A stretch of DNA of 64,000 nucleotides from CAMAVH01 sp035714115 (GCA_035714115.1 DASTMO010000027.1:1-64000); one strand, 5' to 3'; counted from the first letter of the stretch, positions 43,953 to 52,786 are shown. Program-made: numbers and translations. The notes: generated from the letters alone by a model not told the origin.

Positions 43953-44225
43953 ATGCATTACTTCGTCTCGCTGCGCGCGAGCCCGAACCAGCAATATCTC
44001 TTGATGAAGGCCTACCCCTTCGGCACCTGGCGCACGTCCTCTCGCCAAGACGATGATGGGCTGAACCGTTGGTCGATCGAATTCACGACCCATGCTGAAG
44101 CCAGCGAATTCATCGCCTGCGCCCAACGCCACGGCTGCAACGCAGATTTGCTGGAGGCGCGTGAAATCGAAGAGCGCCCTAACCTAGGTTATGCGGCGCA
44201 AGAGGTCGGTGAGAGAAAAATCTAA
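43953..44225 (+). CDS. Small protein of unknown family, paralogue 1 (90 aa)
   Basis: A 90-residue soluble protein starting MHYFVSLRASP. It shares an alignable pattern with the next gene: a beta strand with V-x-R-x-x-P, LL, P-x-G-x-WR-x-S, a Trp, then T-x-x-EA-x-x-F-x-x-CA. The shared residues include YPFGTWRTS here and CPHGVWRS in the neighbour. No signal peptide or TM. Two adjacent copies support a real family. Function not recognised. Confidence 0.65.
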   Translation: MHYFVSLRASPNQQYLLMKAYPFGTWRTSSRQDDDGLNRWSIEFTTHAEASEFIACAQRHGCNADLLEAREIEERPNLGYAAQEVGERKI

Positions 44226-44266
44226 ACCCGCGCAACAGCCCGTGGGAACGCGCGTTGCAGGTTATT

Positions 44267-44479
44267 ATGAGCTACGCGGTTAATGTGCGCGTCACACCCG
44301 TCGAGCATGATTTGTTGATCGAAGAATGCCCCCACGGCGTCTGGCGCTCGAAAGACAATCTCCATTGGACGGTCATCCTCGCAACGAAAGAGGAGGCCGA
44401 ACATTTCCGTTCATGCGCTGACGGCCTCGGCTACGAGATCGGCGCCATCCGCCGCTATCCGCTCAATGGCGCTGGCTGA
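44267..44479 (+). CDS. Small protein of unknown family, paralogue 2 (70 aa)
   Basis: A 70-residue soluble protein starting MSYAVNVRVTP. It contains the same core as the preceding gene (LLIEECPHGVWRS, WTVILATKEEAEHFRSCAD, then GYEIGAIRRYP) but is shorter in the middle and at the end. It starts 41 bases after the first copy stops. Likely a tandem duplication that has diverged. Function not recognised. Confidence 0.6.
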   Translation: MSYAVNVRVTPVEHDLLIEECPHGVWRSKDNLHWTVILATKEEAEHFRSCADGLGYEIGAIRRYPLNGAG

Positions 44480-44495
44480 TCAAACTTGGAGAAAT

Positions 44496-44572
<77 letters not shown>

Positions 44573-44660
44573 TCACCGAGAAAACTCATACCGAGAACAA
44601 AGGCTCGGCATTCCGGCGCGCAGCGCGCGCCGATAAGGCCCGTCTGCGCGGCGGAGAAAT

Positions 44661-45005
44661 TCAGCGAATTCTGTTGAATGCGAAGTTGGCGGCGTAGCTT
44701 TTCAGCTTCGGCGTCGCCGCTTTCGGCTCAAAGACGCGGTAAGGAATGGCATGGCGCTTGGCGTAGGCCACGGCCTCGTCCTTGCTGTCGAAACGCAGCT
44801 TGATCTGGCCGCGCGTGTCCGGCGAGGAGATCCAGCCCATCAGCGGATCATGGCTCTTGGGCGCGGCGGGCTCGAACTCGAACAGCCATTTGCGCGTGTT
44901 GGCGCGGCCCTGCTGCATGGCATTGCGGGCCGGACGGTAGATGCGCGCGACCGGGCCGCTGGTGACGGCTTCGGCGCTGTCGGTCGGATACTCGGTCTCG
45001 CTCAC
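44661..45005 (-). CDS. NDUFS4-like complex I accessory subunit
   Basis: A 114-residue protein matching the ETC complex I subunit (NDUFS4/18-kDa) family. Seen are ARIYRPARNAMQQGRANTRKW (key parts ARIYRPARNAMQ and KWLFEFE), DPLMGWISSPDTRGQIKLRF and DEAVAYAKRHAIPYRVFEP. The family is found in mitochondria and alphaproteobacteria, where it stabilises NADH dehydrogenase. The start is a GTG with GAGAGA upstream. The subunit stands alone, away from any nuo operon, as is usual. Confidence 0.92.
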   Translation of the reverse strand: MSETEYPTDSAEAVTSGPVARIYRPARNAMQQGRANTRKWLFEFEPAAPKSHDPLMGWISSPDTRGQIKLRFDSKDEAVAYAKRHAIPYRVFEPKAATPKLKSYAANFAFNRIR

Positions 45006-45107
45006 GGGCTCTCTCTTTGGCTGGTGCCTGGGACTTTAGCCCCAATCGTGCCGATTCGGTATCCCGCCCGGCGGCCCAGGTCAAGATCGACGAAAATCGA
45101 GGAAAAA

Positions 45108-45184
45108 TGGTCGGGGCGAGAGGATTCGAACCTCCGGCATCCAGCTCCCAAAGCTGGCGCTCTACCAGGCTGAGCTACACCCCG
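45108..45184 (-). tRNA. tRNA-Pro (anticodon TGG)
   Basis: A 77-base cloverleaf on the minus strand. The acceptor stem is CGGGGTG with CGCCCCG (one G-U pair), the D-arm TAGCTCAGCCTGGTAGAGC, the anticodon loop CTTTGGGAG with TGG, and the T-arm GGTTCGAATCC. CCA is encoded. Confidence 0.95.
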
Positions 45185-45248
45185 TCCGAATGCCGACGGC
45201 GGCCAGACCCTAGTGCCCGCCCGGCTGCATAGCAAGGCTCAAGGCTTT

Positions 45249-45746
45249 TCAGCGGGCCGGGGCGAACATGGCGTGCTGAACGACGTCGCCCGGCTTGAGG
45301 CCAAGCTTGGCCACCGTGCCGCCGGGCAGCTCCAGCACGCCCTTCACCGCCCCCTTGGAGGGAATCGGCGTGCGATCCATCGGCACCGCGCGCTGGGCGA
45401 TGTTCACCACCCGGCCGTCAGCGGCGATGAACAGCATGTCGAGCGGGATGAGGGTGTTCTCCATCCACATCGCGACCGGTTCGCTGCGGCCGAAATCGAA
45501 CAGCATGCCGGCGTCGGCCGCCATGCTGCGGCGGAACATCAGGCCTTGCGCGCGCTCGGTCGGCGTCGTCGCCAATTCGATGTTGAAGGGATGGCTTTTG
45601 CCGTCAGCCGTGCGGATGACCAGCTTGTCCGTCTTGAACTGGACGAGGCCGGCGGGCGCCTGCGCCGAAACAGGGACGATCGCGCCGGACAGCAAAGTCG
45701 CGGCGCAGAAACAGGCCAGCAAAAGGCGAAGAGTTGAGCGAAACAC
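45249..45746 (-). CDS. Exported DUF192 family protein
   Basis: A 165-residue protein with a signal peptide (cleavage near VPVSAQ, residue 29). The DUF192 domain has ELATTPTERAQGLMFRRSM, GMLFDFGRSEPVAMWMENTL (core parts given) and LIPLDMLFIAADGRV, then VLELPGGTVAKLGLKPGD. Function of the family is unknown. The start is GTG. Confidence 0.88.
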   Translation of the reverse strand: MFRSTLRLLLACFCAATLLSGAIVPVSAQAPAGLVQFKTDKLVIRTADGKSHPFNIELATTPTERAQGLMFRRSMAADAGMLFDFGRSEPVAMWMENTLIPLDMLFIAADGRVVNIAQRAVPMDRTPIPSKGAVKGVLELPGGTVAKLGLKPGDVVQHAMFAPAR

Positions 45747-45839
45747 GGCGCGACCATAATCCCCCGCCGTGCGAGCGGCAAGCGGCCACCGATGGCGGCC
45801 CGCTCACATCAGCGAGACTGCGGCTTGGCTGCGCGAAGC

Positions 45840-46370
45840 TCAGCCGAGACGGATGTCGGCGGCCTGCGGCCCCTTCGGGCCTTCGGTGATCAACACCTGC
45901 ACGCTTTGGCCCGGCTCCAGTTGCTGGATGCCGCCGCGGCGCAGCGTCACCACATGCACGAAGACGTCGCGCTGGCTATCCGCCGGCGTGACGAAGCCGA
46001 AGCCCTTTTCGGTGTTGAACCACTTCACCGTCGCGGCCGTGAAGGTCGCATTGGCGCGATCGACCGCCGGCGCGGCAGCGCCATTGGCGCGGGCCGGCTT
46101 TTCGGCCGGCTTGGCTGTGGAGGAGTCGACATCGACGATGCGGGTGATTTGCAGCCCCTTGGACCGCTTGACGGCTTCGCAAGTCACCGTCGCGCCCGGC
46201 TGCAACTCTTGAAAGCCAGCATCACGCAGAACTGACAAGTGCAAGAACGCATCGCCGGAGCCGTCGGACGGCGTGACGAACCCAAAGCCCTTCACTGCAT
46301 TGAACCATTTGACCGTCCCTCGAATTTCGAGAGTCGGACCCGCATAGTCCGCAGAACTGTATTCAACCAT
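45840..46370 (-). CDS. Double cold-shock-domain protein
   Basis: A 176-residue protein with two CspA-type domains. The first (about 17-80) has GTVKWFNAVKGFGFVTPSD and the second (about 110-176) VKWFNTEKGFGFVTPAD. Each has the RNP1-like KGFGF and an RNP2-like strand (DAFLHLS, DVFVHVV). An Ala/Pro-rich linker joins them. Such double-domain proteins bind single-stranded nucleic acid and are common in Alphaproteobacteria. The start MVEYSSADYAG is chosen from GGAAG eight bases upstream. The 224-base upstream gap is AT-rich near the gene and may hold a long leader. Confidence 0.9.
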   Translation of the reverse strand: MVEYSSADYAGPTLEIRGTVKWFNAVKGFGFVTPSDGSGDAFLHLSVLRDAGFQELQPGATVTCEAVKRSKGLQITRIVDVDSSTAKPAEKPARANGAAAPAVDRANATFTAATVKWFNTEKGFGFVTPADSQRDVFVHVVTLRRGGIQQLEPGQSVQVLITEGPKGPQAADIRLG

Positions 46371-46594
46371 CTGCAAGTCTTCCCCCGCACCCCATGGAAG
46401 CCCTTTTATTATTACATGGAATCGTAACACTTTCATCTTGCGCCGCCAATACGCCGTGCGCGGACGTCCGGCGCGCGGCGCGGCCTCGCCGCATCGCAGC
46501 AGTCTTCCATAAAACCACTGCGGATTGAGGGGCAGTTTTTGGAACCCTCTATTCCTTGTGGTTATCCCGCATAGCGGAAACGACCGCCGCCACC

Positions 46595-48010
46595 TCAAAT
46601 GAAGAAGATGAGAGTGGTAATCGCGAAGATCGGCAAGAGAACCGCGCCAGACCAAGCCATGTAGCCGAAGAAGCTGGGCATGCGGATGCCGCGCTGTTCG
46701 GCGATGGCGCGCACCATGAAATTGGGCGCGTTGCCGATATAGGTGTTCGCCCCCATGAAAACCGCGCCGGCGGAAATCGCCAGCAAGGTGCTCGCCAGCG
46801 GGCCGGTGAGTTCAGCCGGATCACCGCCCGCCGTGTTGAAGAACACGAGATAGGTCGGCGCATTGTCGAGGAAGCTGGACAGAGCGCCGGTCAGCCAGAA
46901 ATAGGCCGCGTCGATCGGCCGGCCGGCATCGTCGGTCACCGCGGCGACGACGCTCTTGAGCGCGCCCGCCTCGCCGGCCTTCAAGATCGCGATGGCCGGA
47001 ATGATGGTCAGGAAGATGCCGATGAAAAGCTTGGCCACTTCCGCCATAGGCCCCCAATTGAAATGGTTGGCCTCGCGCAAGCCTTTCGGCGTCAGCCACA
47101 AGGAAAGCGCGACGATACCGAGCAGCAGCAGATCGCGCACCAGCGCTTCAAGTTGGGCCGGCACATGATAAACCGTCAACGCGATGCCCGACGTCCAGAT
47201 GCCGCTCAAGAGCACCGCGCCGACGACGCCCAGCAGCAGCAGCAAATTCACCCCGCCCTCAATGCGCGTGCGGCCCGCCGTCTTATCGGGACGGTCCGTC
47301 TCCTTGGCGCATAGATGGCGGTCGAGGATATAGAAGACCGCCAATGTCAGGCCGGCGACGACCGCCATCGGCGCGAATATATGCTGCGTCGGCCAGAAGA
47401 ACGGCACGCCCTTTAGGAAGCCGAGGAACAGCGGTGGATCGCCGAGCGGCGTCAGCGAGCCGCCGATATTGGCAACCAGGAAGATGAAGAAGACGATCAC
47501 ATGCACCTTGCGTTTGCGCCAGGCGTTGGCCGCGATAACCGGACGAATCAGCAGCATCGCCGCGCCGGTGGTGCCCATCAGGCTGGCGAGCAGCGTGCCG
47601 ACGGCGAGAAACACGAGATTGACTCCCGGCGTGCCGTGCGGATGGCCGACGATACGGATGCCGCCGGCCACCGTGAAGAGCGCGAGCAGCAAGATGATGA
47701 AGGGGATATATTCGAGCAGGAAGGTGTGCAGCGTCTCGTAAAACGCCACCGCCGGCCCGAAGACCGCAGCGAAGGGCAGCAGGAAAGCGAGCGCCCAGGC
47801 GATAGCGATCTTCCCATAATGATGATGCCAGAAGGCCGGCGCGAGCAGCGGCAAGAGCGCGATGGAGAGCAGCATTCCTGCGAAAGGCGCGGCCCAAACC
47901 AGGCCGAGCGCCCCGCCATCGACATGCGGGGCTTCTCCTGTCGCCGCGCCGGCGGCGGACGCAGCGAGCGAGAGGAGGAAAGCGATGAAAAGCGTGCGAA
48001 GAAAAACCAT
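46595..48010 (-). CDS. Sodium:proton antiporter (UIT/NhaD-like)
   Basis: A 471-residue membrane protein with about 12 TM segments and an exported N-terminus (about residues 1-25). NIGGSLTPLGDPPLFLGFLKG and the late SFLDNAPTYLVFFN and GANTYIGNAPNFMVRAIAE are hallmark re-entrant motifs of the UIT/NhaD ion transporter group. The start MVFLRTLF is set by AGGA five bases upstream. It is divergent from a ChaN-like gene only 33 bases away, so the two promoters must overlap the opposing genes' 5' ends. Confidence 0.88.
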   Translation of the reverse strand: MVFLRTLFIAFLLSLAASAAGAATGEAPHVDGGALGLVWAAPFAGMLLSIALLPLLAPAFWHHHYGKIAIAWALAFLLPFAAVFGPAVAFYETLHTFLLEYIPFIILLLALFTVAGGIRIVGHPHGTPGVNLVFLAVGTLLASLMGTTGAAMLLIRPVIAANAWRKRKVHVIVFFIFLVANIGGSLTPLGDPPLFLGFLKGVPFFWPTQHIFAPMAVVAGLTLAVFYILDRHLCAKETDRPDKTAGRTRIEGGVNLLLLLGVVGAVLLSGIWTSGIALTVYHVPAQLEALVRDLLLLGIVALSLWLTPKGLREANHFNWGPMAEVAKLFIGIFLTIIPAIAILKAGEAGALKSVVAAVTDDAGRPIDAAYFWLTGALSSFLDNAPTYLVFFNTAGGDPAELTGPLASTLLAISAGAVFMGANTYIGNAPNFMVRAIAEQRGIRMPSFFGYMAWSGAVLLPIFAITTLIFFI

Positions 48011-48043
48011 CGAATCCTGCTGGCGGCATGCGGGTGGCGCAGT

Positions 48044-48973
48044 ATGACCGAGCCCCTCCGCCCCGCCAATGAAAAGCGGCCCGATGCCCATGGCATTCTC
48101 ATCCGCCGCCGCATCGCCGGCGCCCTCTTATCATTCTGCCTGCTGCCGATCGCCGCTTGCGCGACACCAAAGCCGCCACCCGCCCTCTTGGCGATGTTTG
48201 ATCGCGCCGATGTCGTCGTCATCGGCGAGCAGCACGACGATCCCGAGCATCATCACATCCAGGCCGCGATCGCCGCCGATCTGACACGCCGCGCCCGCCC
48301 TGTGATTGTCGCCTTTGAAATGATCGACGAGACGCAACGCGCCGCGCTCGACGCTTTTCTCGCCGAACGGCCGCGCGATGCCGCGGCTCTCGGCGCGCGA
48401 CTCGATTGGGATCGTAGTGGCTGGCCCGATTGGGCGTTGTATCAGCCGATCGCCGACGCGGCGTTGACCCAGCCGCACCCGCCGGCGCTGCCGCTCACCC
48501 CGGCCAACCTGCCGCCCGAAGTCGCGCGCGAGATCGCGCGCAACGGCCTGAATGCGCGCGGCGTCGCACCGGATCTGATGAATTTGCTGCACCAGGCCGA
48601 CGAGCGTGATGGCGACATCCTGGCCATCCATGCCGCCGACATCGAAGCCTCACACTGCGGCATGCTGCCGCAAAGCGCGCTCGCCTCCTTCGCGCTGGCG
48701 CAATATGCGCGCGATGCGACCATGGCACAGGCAGTCGTCGCCGCCGCAGCGGCGAACCCCGGCGCCAGCATCATCCTAATCGCCGGCAACGGCCATGCGC
48801 GCAACGATGTCGGCGTGCCGCGTCATCTGGCGCGGCTCAAGCCCGGCTTGAACGTGGTGTCGATCGGGTTGCTCCAAGGCGAAGCGCGGGACGCGCCATT
48901 CAATCACGTCTGGCGGACGCCGGAGCTCGAACGCGAGGATCCTTGCGCGGCTTTCGCCAAAGCGCCGCCCTGA
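48044..48973 (+). CDS. ChaN-like heme-binding lipoprotein
   Basis: A 309-residue protein with an N-terminal RRR followed by a hydrophobic signal and lipobox LLPIAAC (Cys about residue 40). The ChaN/DUF399 domain is shown by DVVVIGEQHDDPEHHHIQ, VIVAFEMIDETQRAALD, and ILIAGNGHARNDVGVPRHLA. ChaN of Campylobacter is an iron-regulated lipoprotein that binds heme. No heme transport genes are nearby. Confidence 0.87.
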   Translation: MTEPLRPANEKRPDAHGILIRRRIAGALLSFCLLPIAACATPKPPPALLAMFDRADVVVIGEQHDDPEHHHIQAAIAADLTRRARPVIVAFEMIDETQRAALDAFLAERPRDAAALGARLDWDRSGWPDWALYQPIADAALTQPHPPALPLTPANLPPEVAREIARNGLNARGVAPDLMNLLHQADERDGDILAIHAADIEASHCGMLPQSALASFALAQYARDATMAQAVVAAAAANPGASIILIAGNGHARNDVGVPRHLARLKPGLNVVSIGLLQGEARDAPFNHVWRTPELEREDPCAAFAKAPP

Positions 48974-48982
48974 TCTGGCTTG

Positions 48983-49534
48983 CTAACGGTCCTGTTCGAC
49001 CTTAGGACGCCCTGGCATCCAGGCGCGGACGGCGACCGCAGCACCGTTCTGGCTGCGCAACACGCGTACGTCCTCGGCCAGTTTGGCCGGAGCGGGCGCG
49101 AACAGCGGCGCAAAATCGGCGGGCGCGACCAGCGCGCCGCGGCCGGCGGCCAAGGCCGCCGCGTAAGCCGGCGCCTTGACGATCATGTTGTTGAGGCGGT
49201 CGGCCGACATCTGGGCGAAGCGTCGCCAAATCTCTTCGAGAAACTCCGCCGTCTCACGATTGGCCGGCTCGGACGGCAGATCGTCCGGCCGCCCCTCGCT
49301 AAGAAGGCGCATCAGGTTCGGCTCCACCGGCCCGAGTTCGTCGGCGACGAACAGCGCCGGCATCAGGAGCGCGCCATTGGCGCGACCGGCATAGGCTGCC
49401 TGAGCGATAAACAACAGGCGCTGAAGTTTTTGCGGCGGCAGATGGATGTCGTCGGCCCGCGCCCGGTCGAGGAACCAGACGGCGCCGTCGAAGGCGGTGC
49501 GCAAAGCCGGGGGATTTTGGGCGGGATTGGCCAT
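48983..49534 (-). CDS. Panacea/SocA-like (DUF4065-type) protein
   Basis: A 183-residue cytosolic protein. PPQKLQRLLFIAQAAYAG followed by PALFVADELGPVEPNLMRLL resembles the Panacea (SocA/GepA, DUF4065) domain: KLQKLLYfaQ, then a substrate helix and GPVvpely. Panacea domains are found in antitoxins; Caulobacter SocA is one. A 60-residue C-terminal region has AEDVRVLRSQNGAAVAV. No toxin gene is next to it, and the flanking genes are a ChaN-like lipoprotein and a hypothetical protein. The family call is moderate. Confidence 0.55.
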   Translation of the reverse strand: MANPAQNPPALRTAFDGAVWFLDRARADDIHLPPQKLQRLLFIAQAAYAGRANGALLMPALFVADELGPVEPNLMRLLSEGRPDDLPSEPANRETAEFLEEIWRRFAQMSADRLNNMIVKAPAYAAALAAGRGALVAPADFAPLFAPAPAKLAEDVRVLRSQNGAAVAVRAWMPGRPKVEQDR

Positions 49535-49569
49535 GGCGCGGTTTTAATCCGCGAAGGGCTAACGGGCGG

Positions 49570-50019
49570 TTAAGAGGCCGAGTTGAGGGTCCCGCCGGGC
49601 TTGCTCGCCGTGCGCAACACCTCGCGGCTATAGCCGTAGGCCTGCTCGGCGGCACGCAACCGCTCCGGCATGGCGAGGGGCGCCGCCACCAGCAGACCGA
49701 AGGCCGCGGCCCGCTCCGGCGGCGGCGATTTGGTCTCGACGGCAAAGTCGCCCGAAGCTTCACGCGGCGCGGCGGTCGTGGCCGGCTGTTCCTGCGGCGC
49801 CTGGCGGCCGTTGCCTTGATCCTGCGAATGCTCGAAGGAGGCCGCGGTCACCTCCTGGACAACGGCCTCTTCCTGGCCGCCGGCAGCACGGCCCTCGGCC
49901 ATCGCCGATAACGCGCTTTGATCGGTTTCGTGCGCGACCTGACGCGCGCCGCCCGCAAGGCGCGTGGCGACGGTTCCAAGACTTGTGTACTGGGGTCTCA
50001 GCAATGAGATACCCGGCAT
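49570..50019 (-). CDS. Hypothetical Ala/Gln/Glu-rich protein
   Basis: A 149-residue, probably disordered, soluble protein. It opens PGISLLRPQYTSLGTVATRLAG (parts MPGISLLRPQ and TRLAGG), is rich in Gln, Glu and Ala in the middle, then has a helix AMPERLRAAEQAYGYSREVLR. No signal peptide and no recognised domain. The start lacks a strong ribosome-binding site. Its opening resembles short flagellar or secreted-protein N-termini only vaguely. Confidence 0.5.
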   Translation of the reverse strand: MPGISLLRPQYTSLGTVATRLAGGARQVAHETDQSALSAMAEGRAAGGQEEAVVQEVTAASFEHSQDQGNGRQAPQEQPATTAAPREASGDFAVETKSPPPERAAAFGLLVAAPLAMPERLRAAEQAYGYSREVLRTASKPGGTLNSAS

Positions 50020-50114
50020 GGCGCAACGTCTCTAGCAAGTGACCTATCCTTTTGGAATGCGCCTGCCGCGTTAAAGAGTCAAGTCAGCGACGTGAATTAA
50101 ATACCTAAAATACA

Positions 50115-50144
50115 ATGCAAATTTTATTCAAGTTCATGCAAATT
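50115..50144. repeat. Direct repeat ATGCAAATT, 21 bases apart
   Basis: ATGCAAATT occurs at 50115-50123 and at 50136-50144, a spacing of two helical turns, in the AT-rich gap between a leftward hypothetical gene and a rightward Sel1-like gene. It could be a two-site operator, or chance in AT-rich DNA. Confidence 0.35.
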
Positions 50145-50189
50145 CTCGGCTCGTTTTAAGATCGCCTGAGAGATCAACTCCCTACCCTT

Positions 50190-50606
50190 ATGTTCCGGTT
50201 CGTCATGATCAGCCCCTCGCGTTTCCTGCTCGCCGCCGGCCTGCTGTTCGCCGCCGGCTTCGCTGCCAGCCCCGCCAGCGCCCAGATTACTGAAATCGAG
50301 AAACTCGATGCGGCGCGCGATGCCTATCTGAAGAAAAACTACGACCGCGCCTTTTACCTATGGCTGGGCCTGTGCCAGGGCGCCAACCGCGGCGCTTGTT
50401 ACAACCTCGGCCTGATGTATGCGCGCGGCGAAGGTGCGCCGGTCGATTACGTCGAGGCCTATAAATGGATTCATATCGCCGCCGAAGACGGCCTGCCGGA
50501 AGCCGTCGCCGGCCGCGCCCGCCTCGCCTCCAGCATGGAGGCCAGCGAGATTAAGGAGGCGATGGACAAGGCCGCCCAGTGGAAGATCGACAACGGCTGG
50601 CGCTAA
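50190..50606 (+). CDS. Exported Sel1-like repeat protein
   Basis: A 138-residue protein. The signal peptide ends near residue 32 (SPASAQ). Sel1-type TPR helices follow: NYDRAFYLWLGLCQG, ACYNLGLMYARGEGAPVDYV and EAYKWIHIAAEDG. Sel1 proteins are periplasmic scaffolds. Two cysteines (GLCQG, GACYN) may pair. A second in-frame ATG five codons later is possible. Confidence 0.8.
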   Translation: MFRFVMISPSRFLLAAGLLFAAGFAASPASAQITEIEKLDAARDAYLKKNYDRAFYLWLGLCQGANRGACYNLGLMYARGEGAPVDYVEAYKWIHIAAEDGLPEAVAGRARLASSMEASEIKEAMDKAAQWKIDNGWR

Positions 50607-50624
50607 ACCGGCTGCCGCGCCGTA

Positions 50625-52040
50625 CTAAGCGTCCTTGGCCGGTTCTTTGCGACTCCGGCCGCTGATCTCCCTGCCCGTTCCCGGCGCAAGCCGGGCGAAG
50701 CAGAAAGCGGAGAGCGTCATCACCACCGCCATGATGACGAATGTGGCCGGGAAATCCCCCGCCTCCAGGCTCGGGCTGCCGCGCCAGACGATGACCTGCT
50801 GCAGCACGAAACCGGCGACCGCCGCGCCGACGCTCATGGACAATTGCTGGTTCATGCTGACGAAGCTGGTCGCCTTGCTCATGTCAGGCGGCGTCACATC
50901 GGCATAGGCCAATGCGTTGACGCTCATATAGAGCAGAGAGCGGATGAAGCCGTAGATCAGCAGCACCAGGAAGATCAACAGCATCGGCGTCGTCTCGCTG
51001 AAAGCGCAATAGAGCAGGATGAACAGCGCCATCAGCAGCGCGGTCCCAATCATCGAGCGGCGAAAGCCGAACCGGCGCAAGACGGCGGGCGCCGTCGCCT
51101 TCATTGGCATGGCGCCGACCGCGACGGCGAAGACCAGCAGGCCGGAGGCAAAGGGCGTCATGCCGAAACCGACCTGGAACAGCAGCGGCGTCAGGATCTG
51201 CACCGCGCCCGAAGATATGCGGAAGACGAAAGCGCCGATGATCGTCCAGCGGAAGCTGCGGATGCTCAGCAGGCGCAGATGCACGATCGGATGCGGCACG
51301 CGGCGGGCATGCAGCACATAAAGCGCCATGCAAAGCGCGCCGCCGATCACCAAGCCCCAGGTCACGGCCGGCGCGACGATGCCGCGATCGATGGTCTCCA
51401 GGCCGAACACCAGGCCGGCCAGGCCGAGGCCGGCCAGCAGGCTGCCGCGCAGGTCGAGCGGCGGCACATCGCTCTCGCGCACGTCTTCCATGTAGCGCGT
51501 CGCCAGCCAGATGCTGACCGCGCCGATCGGCACGTTGATCAGGAATATCCAGTGCCAGCTGAAGAAGGTGCTGATGAAGCCGCCAACCGGCGGGCCGAGG
51601 ATCGGGCCGATCAGGGCGGGGATGGTCAGATAGGCCAGCGCCTGCACGAGGTTCGATTTCGGCACCGAGCGCAAGATGATGAGTCGGCCGACCGGCGACA
51701 TCATGGCGCCGCCCATGCCTTGCAGGATGCGCGAGGCCACCAGCATCAAGGGCGTGTCGGACGCGGCGCAAAGCACTGAAGCCAACGTGAAGATGCCGAC
51801 GGCGATGCGAAAAACATTGCGCGCGCCGAAGCGGTCCGCCACCCAGCCACTCAAAGGGATAAACACCGCCAGGCTCAATAGATAGGCCGTCACCGCCAGA
51901 TTGAGATGCAGGATCTCAACGTTCATCGACTTGGCGATGGCCGGCAGGGCGGTAAGGATGATCGTCGAGTCCAGGTTCTCCATGAAGAGAGCGCTGGCGA
52001 CGATCAGCGAGACACGATAGCGGCGCGCGGAGGCGAACAA
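50625..52040 (-). CDS. DHA2-family MFS drug exporter (14 TM)
   Basis: A 471-residue MFS protein of the EmrB/QacA (DHA2) group with about 14 TM segments. Motif A-like PLSGWVADRFGARNVFR, motif C-like IGPILGPPVGGFISTFFSW, and the opening ENLDSTIILTALPAIAKSM are typical. Substrates of the group are lipophilic drugs. No membrane fusion partner or regulator is adjacent. Confidence 0.9.
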   Translation of the reverse strand: MFASARRYRVSLIVASALFMENLDSTIILTALPAIAKSMNVEILHLNLAVTAYLLSLAVFIPLSGWVADRFGARNVFRIAVGIFTLASVLCAASDTPLMLVASRILQGMGGAMMSPVGRLIILRSVPKSNLVQALAYLTIPALIGPILGPPVGGFISTFFSWHWIFLINVPIGAVSIWLATRYMEDVRESDVPPLDLRGSLLAGLGLAGLVFGLETIDRGIVAPAVTWGLVIGGALCMALYVLHARRVPHPIVHLRLLSIRSFRWTIIGAFVFRISSGAVQILTPLLFQVGFGMTPFASGLLVFAVAVGAMPMKATAPAVLRRFGFRRSMIGTALLMALFILLYCAFSETTPMLLIFLVLLIYGFIRSLLYMSVNALAYADVTPPDMSKATSFVSMNQQLSMSVGAAVAGFVLQQVIVWRGSPSLEAGDFPATFVIMAVVMTLSAFCFARLAPGTGREISGRSRKEPAKDA

Positions 52041-52201
52041 GGAAAATAGCCTTCGTTCAGGAATGGCCCGCCAGAAAGAGCGCGGCGCGGCAAGTCATTC
52101 TGGACCTGCCGTGCCGCCGCCTCAAGCTTTTGCATCCGGGCCGGTGGACAAGCGGTGACGCTTTTCGCGTCAGCTGCCATCCCGACGATGCATGAGACGC
52201 T

Positions 52202-52786
52202 CTAGGGCTTTACGTCCGTCGCCTTCTTGACGGCGGGACGAGCACCCACGCGCGCGAGCCATGCGACGACGTTGGGATAATCCTCGAGCTTGACCTCGTC
52301 ATGCTTCACGCCGGCGAGACGCGTGTAAGGGATCATGTCGGCGATCGAATAATCGCCAGCGAACCATTCATTCCCGGCGAGATGCTTGTCCATCACGGCA
52401 AGCTGCGCTTTCGATCCCGAGACGATCGACGGATTCTCGATGCGGCCGAGCGAACCGATGGTCGACAGCACGTTGGTGGCGTGAAACATCGACCAGCTCA
52501 GAACCTGAGGATGGGTCTCCGGCGTGCCGAGAAACTTCTTGGCCTTTTCCGCCATGTAAAAGCAGATCGCCACCGATTCGAAGACATGCACCGGCTTGCC
52601 GCCCGGTCCGTCGCTGTCGATCAGCGCCGGCACCTTGCGATAGGGATTGATCTTCTCGTAGCCCGGCGCCTTCTGGTCGCCCTTCTTGATGTCGACCCAG
52701 TTGATCTTATAGGGCAGGCCCGATTCCTCGCAGGCGATGATGCCGCGGCGGCTGTTGGTCGTGGTCCAGGTATGAAGCTCGATCAA
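52202..52786 (-). CDS. Glutathione S-transferase-like protein (YfcG/Nu-like)
   Basis: A 194-residue GST-fold protein. The thioredoxin-like N-domain starts MIELHTWTTTNSRRGII, with PYRKVPALIDSD carrying the cis-Pro and VFESVAICFYMAE the glutathione-binding Glu-Ser. The C-domain has NEWFAGDYSIADMIPY. The N-terminal TTTN region resembles Nu-class YfcG/YghU disulfide-bond oxidoreductases. It follows the TauD-like gene in the same direction, 28 bases apart. Confidence 0.88.
   Translation of the reverse strand: MIELHTWTTTNSRRGIIACEESGLPYKINWVDIKKGDQKAPGYEKINPYRKVPALIDSDGPGGKPVHVFESVAICFYMAEKAKKFLGTPETHPQVLSWSMFHATNVLSTIGSLGRIENPSIVSGSKAQLAVMDKHLAGNEWFAGDYSIADMIPYTRLAGVKHDEVKLEDYPNVVAWLARVGARPAVKKATDVKP

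Noticed and set aside
44614..44632. CGGCGCGC/GCGCGCCG hairpin downstream of the NDUFS4-like gene
   Set aside because: No T run follows on either strand; it may be chance in GC-rich DNA.
50625..52040. DHA2 exporter and ABC-F protein as part of a resistance island
   Set aside because: They are 40 kb apart, no mobile element is nearby, and both families are common housekeeping genes.
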